64,000 nucleotides of DNA. Origin: Pratylenchus scribneri. Lineage: Eukaryota > Nematoda > Chromadorea > Rhabditida > Pratylenchidae. Every line of letters begins with the position of its first letter. Positions within the stretch are counted from its first letter, which is position 1. Made by a program: the position numbers and the translations under genes. A model generated the notes under the pieces. It was not told the origin of the DNA, did no database searches, and worked only from the letters and a program-made list of their open reading frames with translations. Positions 51,995-61,444 of this stretch are shown in pieces. The stretch spans positions 434,001 to 498,000 of the forward strand of contig JAQSEB010000086.1 in the NCBI GenBank assembly GCA_030063045.1, written 5' to 3'.

Positions 51995-52255
51995 TTGGAA
52001 GTTTCTCCTAGACCTCAAACAAAACATATCCAGTCGATAAATCTCATTTGATAAAGATTTGGTTTTGGGTTTAACCAATTCAAGTTTCGTTTCGAACCAT
52101 TAAACCAAAATTGGTTTAAACCGTTTAATACCATTTGATTATTGACCAAACCATTCACAAATTATATACCATTCAATGCCTCTTTTGACCTACTCTATCC
52201 AATTTTGGGTATATATTTTGGGAATGTTTCGGACAAATCTTTAAACCATGATAAA
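51995..52255 (+). repeat. Dispersed element F3, copy 4
   Basis: CTCCTAGACCTCAAAC, AATTGGTTTAAACCGTTTAA, ACAAATTATATACCATTCAA and CTCTATCCAATTTTGGG. Close to copy 2, including the left end. Confidence 0.82.
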
Positions 52256-52469
52256 TATTTTGGTCAGTGTTTTTTAGGCAAATTAAATATTTCTATAAAA
52301 TTAATTTAAAGAAAATAAGAAGGAGGAGAAGGAAGTGAAGCGGCCAATTGCGAATTGGAAGGGAAGTGAATTTGGCCAAAAGTATGGAAAAAGGAAAAGG
52401 AAAAAAAGGGGAAGGGGTTGATTTGGACATGGATGTGTGTGTGTTATATGCTTAAGGGGGACATGTGCC

Positions 52470-53200
52470 CAACATAATTTGGCCCACTCCCCTTCCCTTC
52501 CCCTCGAATGCGCCACTTTCGGGCGCAACGCCCAAACCAACTTCGGCACGGAGGAAAACGAGCTGCCGCTCCCGGCACCCTCCACCCCTTTTGTGGATGG
52601 ACCCCTTGCGCCCCCGGGGTGTAGGGGAATCGATAAAGGGACGGGGGGAAATGGGGGCGGGGGAGGCTAAAAGCGCATTCCGGCACACTGACAAACGACT
52701 ACGGCATTCACCGAAGGGGAGGAGGACACACCGCTGAGGAGAATATTGGCACACACACACCCACAGGCATTGGGGGTGGCCAGCCGTAAAAGGGAGGAAA
52801 AGAGGAAGGGAGGGGGGGGGGGGGGGGGGGGGGGGGCTATAAGAGCTTTATCCATTCTCGGTGAGTCCCAAACCATAGAAGGGGTGAGAGGAAGCCGCCA
52901 AACCCTTCGCCACACTGCCGCTGCTGACGAGCTGCCAATCTCCCCATCATTGGCCCCTTCCATTTCCCCATTTGCCGCTGCAACAATCCGCCCAAATGCT
53001 CACGGGAGTTGGGGAAAAGGAAGAGGAAAAACAAACAAATGGATGAGGAGGGAAGGAGGGGACTCTCGGCATTCTCATGCACTGTTTTAAAGAGATGTTG
53101 CCCACGGTGTGTTGTGGGTTTGGGAATTTGTGGAGAGGACCACAAAAATCCGGTGGTGGCACAAATTGAGTATGGCACAAGATTTTTTGGAAGGAAATGA
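52470..53200. other. GC-rich block, coding status unresolved
   Basis: Markedly GC-richer than its surroundings and open in several frames on both strands, so frames alone prove nothing. On the minus strand one segment (52977-52904) has acceptor GTTGCAG and possible donor AGG/GTTTGG and would code ANGEMEGANDGEIGSSSAAA-type low-complexity sequence. It could be a disordered N-terminal exon of the calcium channel or its 5' leader. I found no phase-consistent chain to the exon at 51366. Confidence 0.35.
52812..52836 (+). repeat. Poly-G tract, 25 G
   Basis: An uninterrupted run of 25 G on the plus strand inside the GC-rich block. It can form a G-quadruplex; as coding on the minus strand it would only give polyproline. 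Length may be imprecise in assembly. Confidence 0.95.
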
Positions 53201-53230
53201 AAAGGCGAATTCGGGATAACCTAATTGTAA

Positions 53231-53566
53231 GGACCAACTTGTGGCGAGCTCATGTAACTCATTAAAGACTAATCCAGATAATTTTTTAATATAAAATTAA
53301 AGAGCAGACATTTGGCTATCTAATTATATTAATTTTATTTAAATTGGTTAAAAAATGGTGAAGCTAAGCTAAAAAAAAGTCACTGAAAATTTTGCAAATA
53401 CATATAAAAACTATTAAATTGTTTTTTGAATATAATCCAAAAAATTCTGAGTCAATTTAAATAAAATGAATATCATTCAATAGCCAAAAGTTTGCTCTTT
53501 AATTTGATAATAAAATCATTAAAATAAGTCCTTGATAAGTTACTATATAAATGGCCACAAATTGGG
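53231..53566. repeat. Foldback element F1, copy 5 (intergenic or 5' region)
   Basis: Left end ACCAACTTGTGGCGAGC, right end ATGGCCACAAATTGGGC. The internal pair ATTTGGCTATCTAATTATA and ATCATTCAATAGCCAAAAG is inverted. No coding capacity. Confidence 0.75.
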
Positions 53567-53818
53567 CAGTGACAAGATGAGTATTTTATTACCGAAGCAA
53601 CCCGGAAATTAGCCTGGCATTCGTACATATAATTGAATGAAAATAAAGCAGATTAGTGTGCAAAATACCAATTTCCGATTGGCTAAATGTCCAATAAAAC
53701 TTTTTTGTTGGCGGATTCTCTTTGTTGTCCCCTCATTCCAATTTCCTTCCCGCTTTCGATTCTTTGTGATTTTACTTCGACAATGGCTTTTTGAAGGTTG
53801 CCTCCGGCCTGGCTAGAC

Positions 53819-53941
53819 CCTCTCATCTGAGTCCTCGTAAAAAGCCGTTTCACCGTCCACAAATTTCCCCACTCGTTTTTTACCGCCGGGGATAACGGGG
53901 TCGCCCACTATTCCTTGCCATTCGTTTCCCCCGAGGCAATC
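53819..53941 (-). CDS. Candidate coding exon, 41 codons (weak)
   Basis: Bounded by CTCATTAG (acceptor) and AGG/GTCTAG (donor), open in phase 0 throughout, with in-frame stops just outside both boundaries. Codes GDPVIPGGKKRVGKFVDG then ETAFYEDSDER. Composition looks protein-like and the position suits a distal 5' exon of the calcium channel, but its donor phase does not match the acceptor at 51366, so another exon would be needed. I do not recognise the peptide. Confidence 0.3.
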
Positions 53942-53966
53942 CTAATGAGGCGCGGGGGAGGATTCC

Positions 53967-54215
53967 GGGGGGGGGGGGGGGGGGACGAGAGGAGGAGCAA
54001 AGAAGGAAATGAGGGAATGGATGGAGGAGGGAGAAAGCGGAAAGAGAAGAGGAAGGATTAGAGGAAGATTTGGATTTTGGAAGAAATGAGGATGAAGAAG
54101 AAGAAGGGAAGAAGTAGAAAGGATGATAAGAAGAATAAGACGGAAGATAAAGAGAGGATGAAGAAGAAATTGTAGAGGAAGAAGAAGGTGGAAGGGAAGG
54201 GAAGAAGATGATTAG
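53967..54215 (+). repeat. Poly-G (18 G) followed by a polypurine tract
   Basis: 53967-53984 is 18 G. From 53985 to about 54215 the plus strand is nearly all purine (GAGGAGGAG, GAAGAAGAAGAAGG). Such a strand-asymmetric tract can form triplex DNA. No gene seen. Confidence 0.85.
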
Positions 54216-56501
54216 AAGATAAGAAATCAGAAGATTAAAACTAGTAGAAAAGGAAGCGTGAAAAGATTTGACATTGCCATAAGCAAAATGGGGCTAGTGC
54301 GGGAAAAACGAAGGAAAATGGGAAATTTTCTTTTGGGAAAAGTGAGGCCAAGGGGCCAAAAGAAGAAGAGGTGAAATGTTTTGCCAGTGAGGAAAATGTG
54401 CGCTGACGAAGCCTTTTAAGTGGACTGCAATCTAAAAACCCATATGATTTTTGGGAAAAGGCAATTGGCACGGATATTGACTTTGATATGCGACGAAAAG
54501 TGGGCGAAATGAGGCTAAAGTTGCCAGATGATTGAAAGAAGTGAATAATTAATGCCATAAATGAAAGGGGATGGGAAGAAGCCATATTGGGGCATTGAAT
54601 ATGCGCAAAATGAATGACAAATTTAAAGGGAAACTGTTGTTTTGGAAGAAGAATCCGGCTTGTCCATTGGGAATTTGGTGTCGATTTTGATTTTTTAGCT
54701 ATGATTCCGATTATTCAGCCTTCTATGGCGTTTTAAGATCAATTGAAATTATTGAGGCTTTAAACCAGTTTAAAAATTTTATAATTAATCTGTCCAAAAT
54801 AGGCATTTTCCTAACAAAATCGATTATAATGGATCTAATAAGCCATCGATTAATTTTTAGGATGCCTATGGGTAGAATGAATGAGTTATGACCAACCATT
54901 TATCATAAATTACACATATTTTGGCTACAACCTGCAACAAAGGAATTAATTTAAACTTGTTTTGGATTAATCCAACCAAAAGGTGGGCATGAATTTTCTA
55001 CATTCGATTGAAACAAATTTTCTGCGTTCACACAAAATATTTTGACTGGTCCCATTCTTTCAATTTCCATCCATTTTCTTGGCTTTTCCCTCCCTTTCAT
55101 CCCAAATTCTTTTACTAAATCTCGGTTCAAAAATTCGTTTTTTATCCCAGCAATGTGGCGGTTGACAGACGACCTGACACCATTTTGCCCCATTTTTTGT
55201 TTGCCAACACAAAAACACATTTTTCATTGAAGGTGGCAGAATGGGAAGAAGAAGGTGGATAAATAGGTGGATCAATATGTGGCCAGGTAGTTAATCTTAT
55301 CCCCGCCGCCTCCCCGTTTGGATTAATTAATTTTAAAATAAAATGGAGTGGGTGGATTGGATTAGATATGGCCATAGAGAAATGCAAAGAATTTGAGAAT
55401 TGTTTTTGACAATTTAGGGCAAAATGGATGTTTGATTGGTCTCATTGTCAGAATCAGATTTCGATCAAAAATGATGAAATTGTAAATCACGAAATAATCA
55501 AAAATATATATAGGAGAAACCGAAAGGTGCTTTGGAAAATCGGAATTTTGCAAAACCCGATTTATCTAATGAGACCAATCCTACTTTTATCATTAATTAG
55601 ATATGTTAGCAAGGCTTCAAAATCAGTCGATGATTTTTCATTGAGTGGACAGATAAATCTGTCATAAATTGAGTAATTCGATTTTTTGATCTAAAAAGAC
55701 CAGATTTTTATTCTATAATTTGTGATGCGATTTCTTCACCAAAGTGGCTGCTTAAAAATGGATGGAATGTGTGAAAGGAATGAAAAGAATTTATATTGCC
55801 GAGAAGGGAAATTGGCCCAAGGAATTGGCCCAAAAGGGAAAAGAAGGCACCCACATAAATTGTGCCAAAGCGGGAATGGCGAATTAATAATTCGAATGAG
55901 GAGTGGGTGGAGAAGGAGTTTGGATGGGAAAAAGAGAAATAGGCATTGAGAACAAATTGGCCATAAGGCCATATTCTTTAGTAGGAGACAAGTTTGCCAG
56001 AGAATTGGCCATGAAGGGGTGGGAATGGGACATTCAAATGACGAAAAGCTATTGGTTTTGGCCTCCTAAAATATTTAAGCGAGAATTTTTGGGAAGAAAG
56101 CATTGGTCCGGAATGAAGGAATTGTGTGGCGTGGCCCACTAAAATGGACACATAAAAAATGGAAGGGAAAGGAAAACCAATGTGGCTGTCGAAATTGACG
56201 GCATATTATAAAATGGGAAAGGGTACAATAATCCATTGGCATCCAGTAAAATTCCTTTTCTTCCGGTTGACTTATCGTTCTCCATGCCATCGCCATCAAC
56301 CATTTTTCTCACGCCAGGATTTGGATTTATTAGCCAACAGTGAATAAACAATTTACCCTTTTGCCTGTAGGAAAAATAAATAATTTCCATTATGCAATTT
56401 CTCATCCTTTTGTTAGTTTCAATCAATTTTGAAGTAAAGGGGCAGGCCAATATCCGTGAAACTTGTCATTGAAATAAAACCGATTCAGTTACCTGTGCTT
56501 T
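54216..56501. other. Gene-poor interval
   Basis: Only scattered ORFs of up to about 115 codons, without recognisable domains or convincing splice chains on either strand. I see no RNA gene and no F1-F3 copy in it. Confidence 0.5.
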
Positions 56502-56745
56502 TTGTCATAATTCAACAAGGAACCAACAAATTTTAGGAAAGCAATTAGCAATTCGAAAGTCCTAATGATCCTTTAAAAAGTGGCTTTTCTATTTTTTTTA
56601 TTATTTAAAATAATTTGTAAATATATTGGCTAAAAATTCAAATATATTATATTCATAACTTTCTAATTAGTAATTAAAATTGTTTGCAATTTATTGAATT
56701 GATCTTATTAGTAGGCTGAAAAACTGCTTTGCCAAATCCTTCAAA
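56502..56745. repeat. Dispersed element F2, copy 4 (intergenic)
   Basis: CATAATTCAACAAGGAACC, TTTAGGAAAGCAATTAGC and TTTAAAAAGTGGCTTTTC match the family's left arm; the right arm is weak. Confidence 0.65.
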
Positions 56746-56839
56746 ATGTTCCTCATCTTCATTTTTTAAGCCACATTCTCGGATGGTCACATCTTGCCAT
56801 AAAAAACACATTTGTTTTTCAACCAAAAATGCACACGAC

Positions 56840-57703
56840 TAATTGAATTTTAGCATTCCATTATTAGGCTTGGGTCCTTTTGGGTCCCAGTGTCCGTCCG
56901 ATCCATATCCTAGGCCATTCATCTCCCCTTCCAATTTCCTCCATTGGCCTAATTTATCCCATTTATTCGCTTCACATTCTCGAATATTTTCCCTCCATCT
57001 TTTCCTCTACACATGTGTGCCAGCCAATCCATTTTGTCCAAAAAAAACTCCGCTTCTCATTTTTGATCGAGTCTCGGGCGAAGAGGGCCAAGAACGGGCA
57101 GAAAAAAGAGCAAGAAAGCCCAAAAGGGCAGAAATTGGCCTAAAGGTAAAGGAAAGTGGTTAACAACTGTTTCCTTTTCCGCTTCCTCGTCTTCCCTTCG
57201 CTAAACCAATCCCGCATTCTTCATCAATTGCCCCCTTCATTCCCCTTTTCCATCGACTGTGGCCACCGATCAGCATTGTTGGGGCCTAAGGCAATATCGA
57301 CGTTGGCGAAGGGAAAAGAGGAAAAGCGAAGGGGAGGAAGAAGCTGTCTCGAGGCTCCATTCCATTCACATTCTTTCCAGTCATTGACTTGGCCGCCCCC
57401 GCCTCATCGATCTCCAGAGAAGCCCGCTGCCCCAATTGAGCATAGAAGCACTTCCTTCTCACATATTGGCCGCCGTCATTTCGACGAGAATATTTTGAGC
57501 CTCTCGAAGCAACCACCCTAAACCTTCCATTCTGGACCATTTTCACCCTTCGATCGACTCAGTCAGCCAATTCCCCTTCCAATTTATTTCCAGTGCTTTT
57601 TCATTCCCTTTTAAATATCACCAATTCAATCATTCAATTAAATATAGACAATTGAATTTGGCCCACAAATTGATTTAATTTAATTTGACCAAAATTGGAA
57701 AAA
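56840..57703 (+). promoter_or_regulatory. Upstream region of the plus-strand gene (possible promoter / 5' leader)
   Basis: Less AT-rich than the flanks, with overlapping open frames on both strands (for example 57156-57521 plus and 57286-57546 minus) but no recognised protein. Just before the ATG the sequence is AT-rich (TTTAATTTAATTTGACC) and ends GGAAAAAATG, a good nematode start context. If the calcium channel's 5' exons extend this far on the minus strand, the region would be a divergent promoter; I have no proof. Confidence 0.3.
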
Positions 57704-60700
57704 ATGAGCAGTCGAGGCCATTCCCAGGATCGTGCCCTTTCACCCGACCGTGAAACACCCTTCTCCGGATATGGGGATCGAGTTGGTTCCGGCGTGGCAT
57801 ATGCGCCTACACAGTGGAAGGGTGGAGAGGTAAGCAGTATTAAAATAACATATCAAAGACTGAACCAATTTTGATGATTTTATTATCAGATTAAAGAGTA
57901 GATTTATGACTATCTATTTTATATTGATTTTTATTCAAATTAACTCAGAATTGATGAAGTTATACTCAATTAAATAACCAATATTTCCGGAATGAAAATC
58001 AGAACAATTCATTCCGGAATGAAAATCAGAATTCTTTCCGGAATGAAAATCAGAATTCTTTCCGGAATGAAAATCAGAATTCTTTCCGGAATGAAAATCA
58101 GAACAATTCATTCCGGAATGAAAATCAGAATTCTTTCCGGAATGAAAATCAGAACAATTCTTTCCGGAATTAAAATCAGAATTGTTTCCGGAATTAAAAT
58201 CAGAATTGTTTCCGGAATGAAAATCAGAATTGTTTCCGGAATGAAAATCAGAATTCTTTCCGGAATGAAAATCAGAATTCTTTCCGGAATGAAAATCAGA
58301 ATTCTTTCCGGAATGAAAATCAGAAAAATTCATTCCGGAATGAAAATCAGAATTCTTTTCGGAATGAAAATCAGAATTCTTTCCGGAATGAAAATCAGAA
58401 CAATTCATTCCGGAATGAAAATCAGAATTCTTTCCGGAATGAAAATCAGAATTCTTTCCGGAATGAAAATCAGAATTCTTTCCGGAATGAAAATCAGAAC
58501 AATTCATTCCGGAATGAAAATCAGAATTCTTTCCGGAATGAAAATCAGAATTCTTTCTGGAATGAAAATCAGAACAATTCATTCCGGAATGAAAATCAGA
58601 ATTCTTTCCGGAATGAAAATCAGAATTCTTTCCGGAATGAAAATCAGAATTCTTTCCGGAATGAAAATCAGAATTCTTTCCGGAATGAAAATCAGAATTC
58701 TTTCCGGAATGAAAATCAGAATTCTTTCCGGAATGAAAATCAGAACAATTCATTCCGGAATGAAAATCAGAATTCTTTCCGGAATGAAAATCAGAATTCT
58801 TTCCGGAATGAAAATCAGAATTCCTAAAAAAGAATTATTTTAATTACCTACCTAATTAGAATTTCAATATAAATCATTGAAACTTTACCTATCGTTAATT
58901 AATTAAATATCCAAATTTCCCTCCTTTATTAGCTTGTCACTGATCCAACGTTGGTCACAAAATCATTGAAAACTCGTCGTTTGTTTTATTCCCCAATTGG
59001 CGATGGTGTGGTGGCTGCTGATGGAGTCGAGCTGAAACGATTGCCACCAGATTTGTCGCCAAAAGTGGAAGTGATTCAACAACGAATTGTGGAAAAAGCA
59101 CCTGGCGGGAAGGCTGGCCTAAAAGTGACTGAGAAGACTTGGACAACGGGCGGTGAGTTTTATCTATTGCAAAATCCGCTCCCTCTTCCTAATAAACTTT
59201 AAAAAACTAAAAGACAATTTCCAAGCAATTAAGTCTAAATTTCCCAAAAATTTAGGCGGTGATTCGGATGCGAATATGGCCTATGGCCAACAACAAATGG
59301 GCTCGGCACCTCCCACCGCTGACACTGGCCGTTCCGTCGGTAGTAGCCGCCCCGATGCCGATCCATTTGCCAATTTGGGCGGTGGTGGCCCGGCCCAGCC
59401 TCGACCCGCATCCACCCAATCGGCGCCAGCCACCAAAAATGGCTTTGGTGGTCCATCAAAAGATCAATTTGCAGCACAGCCTGCTGCAAAAGAACCTGCG
59501 CCTGCGATGGCACCACCCACACAATGGGGAGGGCCAAATGGGCCTAGGGCTGGTGGACTTGGTCCTGGTGGTCCAGCAGCCGGCGGTCCTGCTCTTGGTT
59601 CAACGCGTTCAACACCAGGCCTTGGCCAAATTCCCATTTCAAATGGGACAAATTTGTTCGACAATCAATATCCGGCATCCGGAAGGACCAGCGGTAAAGC
59701 GGCAATTTAAATTTGGAAATACTATTTATTTTGTCGCAAATTGTTCATATGTTTATTCTAAACCCATAATCCGTATAATTCATTGATAGATCTCGTCAAG
59801 ATGCATCATTTGGTTATGTTTTGATTTGTGTTTACCAAATTTACTTATGTAGTTTTGAACCAAAAACCAAAATTGGTTTAAACCCTTTAATACCCTTTTC
59901 CTGTTTCCATCTTCGCCCCTTCGGGGATCAGGGGGTGACCTTCGGCCCCTTTCCCCGCCTTAATCCCATCATTCGGGTATATGTTTTTTTGAATAGAGAA
60001 AGAGCCTTTGTAATTATTTCAGTATTATGCATTTTTTGCTCTTAAATTTGCCTATAAATTTTCCATTTTAGTTCAATCATCGGCAAGCCTTTATGAGCCC
60101 GGCTATCGTTATGAAATCAAAAAAGACTATTTGGTGACAAATCCTCGGGAACTCATCCATGAATATGCCACAACCACACCGGTGACCACAATTGACCCGA
60201 ATGTGGGCGAAACCACACGGACAATCACTCGCCAACATTACACACAAACTGTGGAGGAATCGTAAGCATTTTTTATTTCTATTAAATTCACAATTAATTA
60301 ATTAGCCAATTGGCCATCTAATTTAATTTTTTTGAAAATGTCATTTCCAATTTCCAAATTGTCATTTTTAAAAGTTTTTTAAGCATTTTTAAAAGATTGA
60401 ATGAAAATATATTGGAATTTTTATATACTTTTTAAATATATTTTTCATTTTTTAAATTAATTATAATTTATGCTGAAGATTTGGCCCATTTCCGCCATAC
60501 GGTGCATCGAATGCTGTCACTCCACTCAAATTTGTGCGCCAATTGAGGGACGAAAGTGAGTTGTTTAAAAGATATACTCTTAGGGCATTTTCAAAGTAAA
60601 AGGAGTATTCAATTACAGTATTTAAATAATTTTTTGGTAATTACAGATTTCTATTATGATAAAATATTAAATAATTATATTTCTAGCCAAATTCTAAGCA

Positions 60701-61089
60701 CTCCTCTTGGCCTAATCCAATCTACCCAAATAAAATCCCCAATCTATTCATTAAATTTAAATTAAGCAATAAATTAATATTTGCATTAATTTTTATGCGC
60801 ATTGTCCTGAAAATAAAAGAAATAATTTATATTTTAATAATATTTGCAGCCATGACTGACAGTCAACGACAAGCCAATCAGCAGCAAACACCGTTGAGTG
60901 CCAATGCCAAGGATGCCCAATTCGAGAAACGCATTGATGTGAGATTTTAGTCTAATTTTAGAATTATTTGGAAAATATAAACAGGAAATTCGCCGTTCCA
61001 CATCGCGTGCCCAAAATGACCCCGTAATCGAGCAATTGGCCAATCAAATGCGACAAAGTGGTGCATTCAGCAGTGGGGGAAAACCGTGA
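57704..61089 (+). CDS. Unrecognised Gly/Pro/Ala-rich protein, 414 residues, seven exons
   Basis: Exons: 57704-57829, 58933-59152, 59256-59693, 60072-60261, 60479-60555, 60850-60938, 60985-61089 (TGA). The total is 1,245 nt and every junction keeps frame. The N-terminus is MSSRGHSQDRALSPDRE. Exon 2 is compact and probably ordered (LFYSPIGDGVV, PPDLSPKVEVIQQRIVEKAP, TEKTW). Exon 3 is a disordered Gly/Pro/Ala/Gln stretch of about 145 residues. Exon 4 holds YEPGYRYEIKKDYLV and a Thr-rich segment (TTTPVTTIDP, GETTRTITRQHYTQT). Exons 5-7 give GPFPPYGASN, FEKRIDEIRR and PVIEQLANQMRQSG. No signal peptide or membrane segment. I recognise no family; a cytoskeletal or muscle scaffold is only a guess. 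Convergent with dhs-28. Confidence 0.85.
57845..57984. repeat. Foldback element F1, half copy joined to a minisatellite
   Basis: Only the left half is present: AAGACTGAACCAATTTTGAT, ATTAAAGAGTAGA and AACTCAGAATTGATGAAG. Where the right half should start, the sequence switches to the TTCCGGAATGAAAATC minisatellite. Lies in intron 1 of the plus-strand gene. Confidence 0.8.
57985..58823 (+). repeat. Minisatellite in intron 1, 34 units of 24 or 27 bp
   Basis: Unit TTCCGGAATGAAAATCAG followed by AATTCT (24 bp) or AACAATTCA (27 bp), with a few variants (AATTGT, GGAATTAAAATC). Both lengths are multiples of three, so one frame on each strand stays open: plus 57992-58843 (MKIRILSG repeats) and minus 57935-58753 (NSDFHSGK repeats). 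Starts exactly where an F1 half copy breaks off. Contains the palindromes TTCCGGAA and AGAATTCT. Lies wholly in intron 57830-58932. Confidence 0.97.
59783..59900 (+). repeat. Dispersed element F3, copy 5 (intron 3 of plus-strand gene)
   Basis: Starts TTGATAGATCTCGTCAAGAT and reaches the core AATTGGTTTAAACCCTTTAA, then stops; the right half is replaced by a GC-rich segment. Confidence 0.75.
59901..59960 (+). other. GC-rich hairpin segment in intron 3
   Basis: In an AT-rich intron, a short GC-rich stretch holds CCCCTTCGGGG (59917-59927, a perfect 4-bp stem with a TTC loop), then GGGGGTGACC and TTCGGCCCC. It starts where the F3 copy is truncated. Role unknown. Confidence 0.5.
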
Positions 61090-61394
61090 ATTTGAAGGGG
61101 AAATTGGAAAGAAATTTTAAAAGGATGGAATGATTTTGGATGGTCATTGGGTGCCATATTGGCCATTTTTTGCCAACAATGATACACCCCAAAAAAATTT
61201 TATTTGAATATTTTTTCCATCATATTTTTCACCTCTTTTCCCTCTTTATTGGCCAATTCTTGTCCCGAAAAATTATTTTACATTTCAAATCCTTGCACCC
61301 AAAACCCACAGGAATATTTCTCCCACCCAATTATTTTGCTTAAATCAAACAAATTTTATTCGATTCGGTTGCCATTTTTCCATTTTTTATAATG

Positions 61395-61400
61395 AATAAA
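61395..61400 (+). terminator. Polyadenylation signal AATAAA, plus-strand gene
   Basis: AATAAATAAA lies 306 nt after the TGA at 61089, giving a 3' UTR of about 330 nt. It is the first canonical signal seen after the stop. Confidence 0.65.
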
Positions 61401-61430
61401 TAAAAATATGTGAAATTAAGTGTCAAATTT

Positions 61431-61436
61431 TTTATT
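61431..61436 (-). terminator. Polyadenylation signal AATAAA, dhs-28
   Basis: AATAAA on the minus strand, 9 nt past the dhs-28 stop. With the plus-strand signal 30 bp away, the two convergent transcripts should end at about the same place and may overlap by some bases. Confidence 0.5.
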
Positions 61437-61444
61437 TTCAATCT

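Noticed and set aside
52667..52963. Polyproline protein on the minus strand
   Set aside because: The proline run is just the poly-G tract; the frame has no recognisable domain, and other frames on both strands are equally open.
54241..54585. 114-codon minus-strand ORF
   Set aside because: Ser/Phe/Pro-rich translation of a purine-rich stretch, no domain, no splice context.
57935..58843. Genes for 283-aa (plus) and 272-aa (minus) repeat proteins
   Set aside because: Both frames are open only because the minisatellite units are multiples of three. The array sits in an intron of a well-supported gene, and neither frame extends into non-repeat coding sequence.
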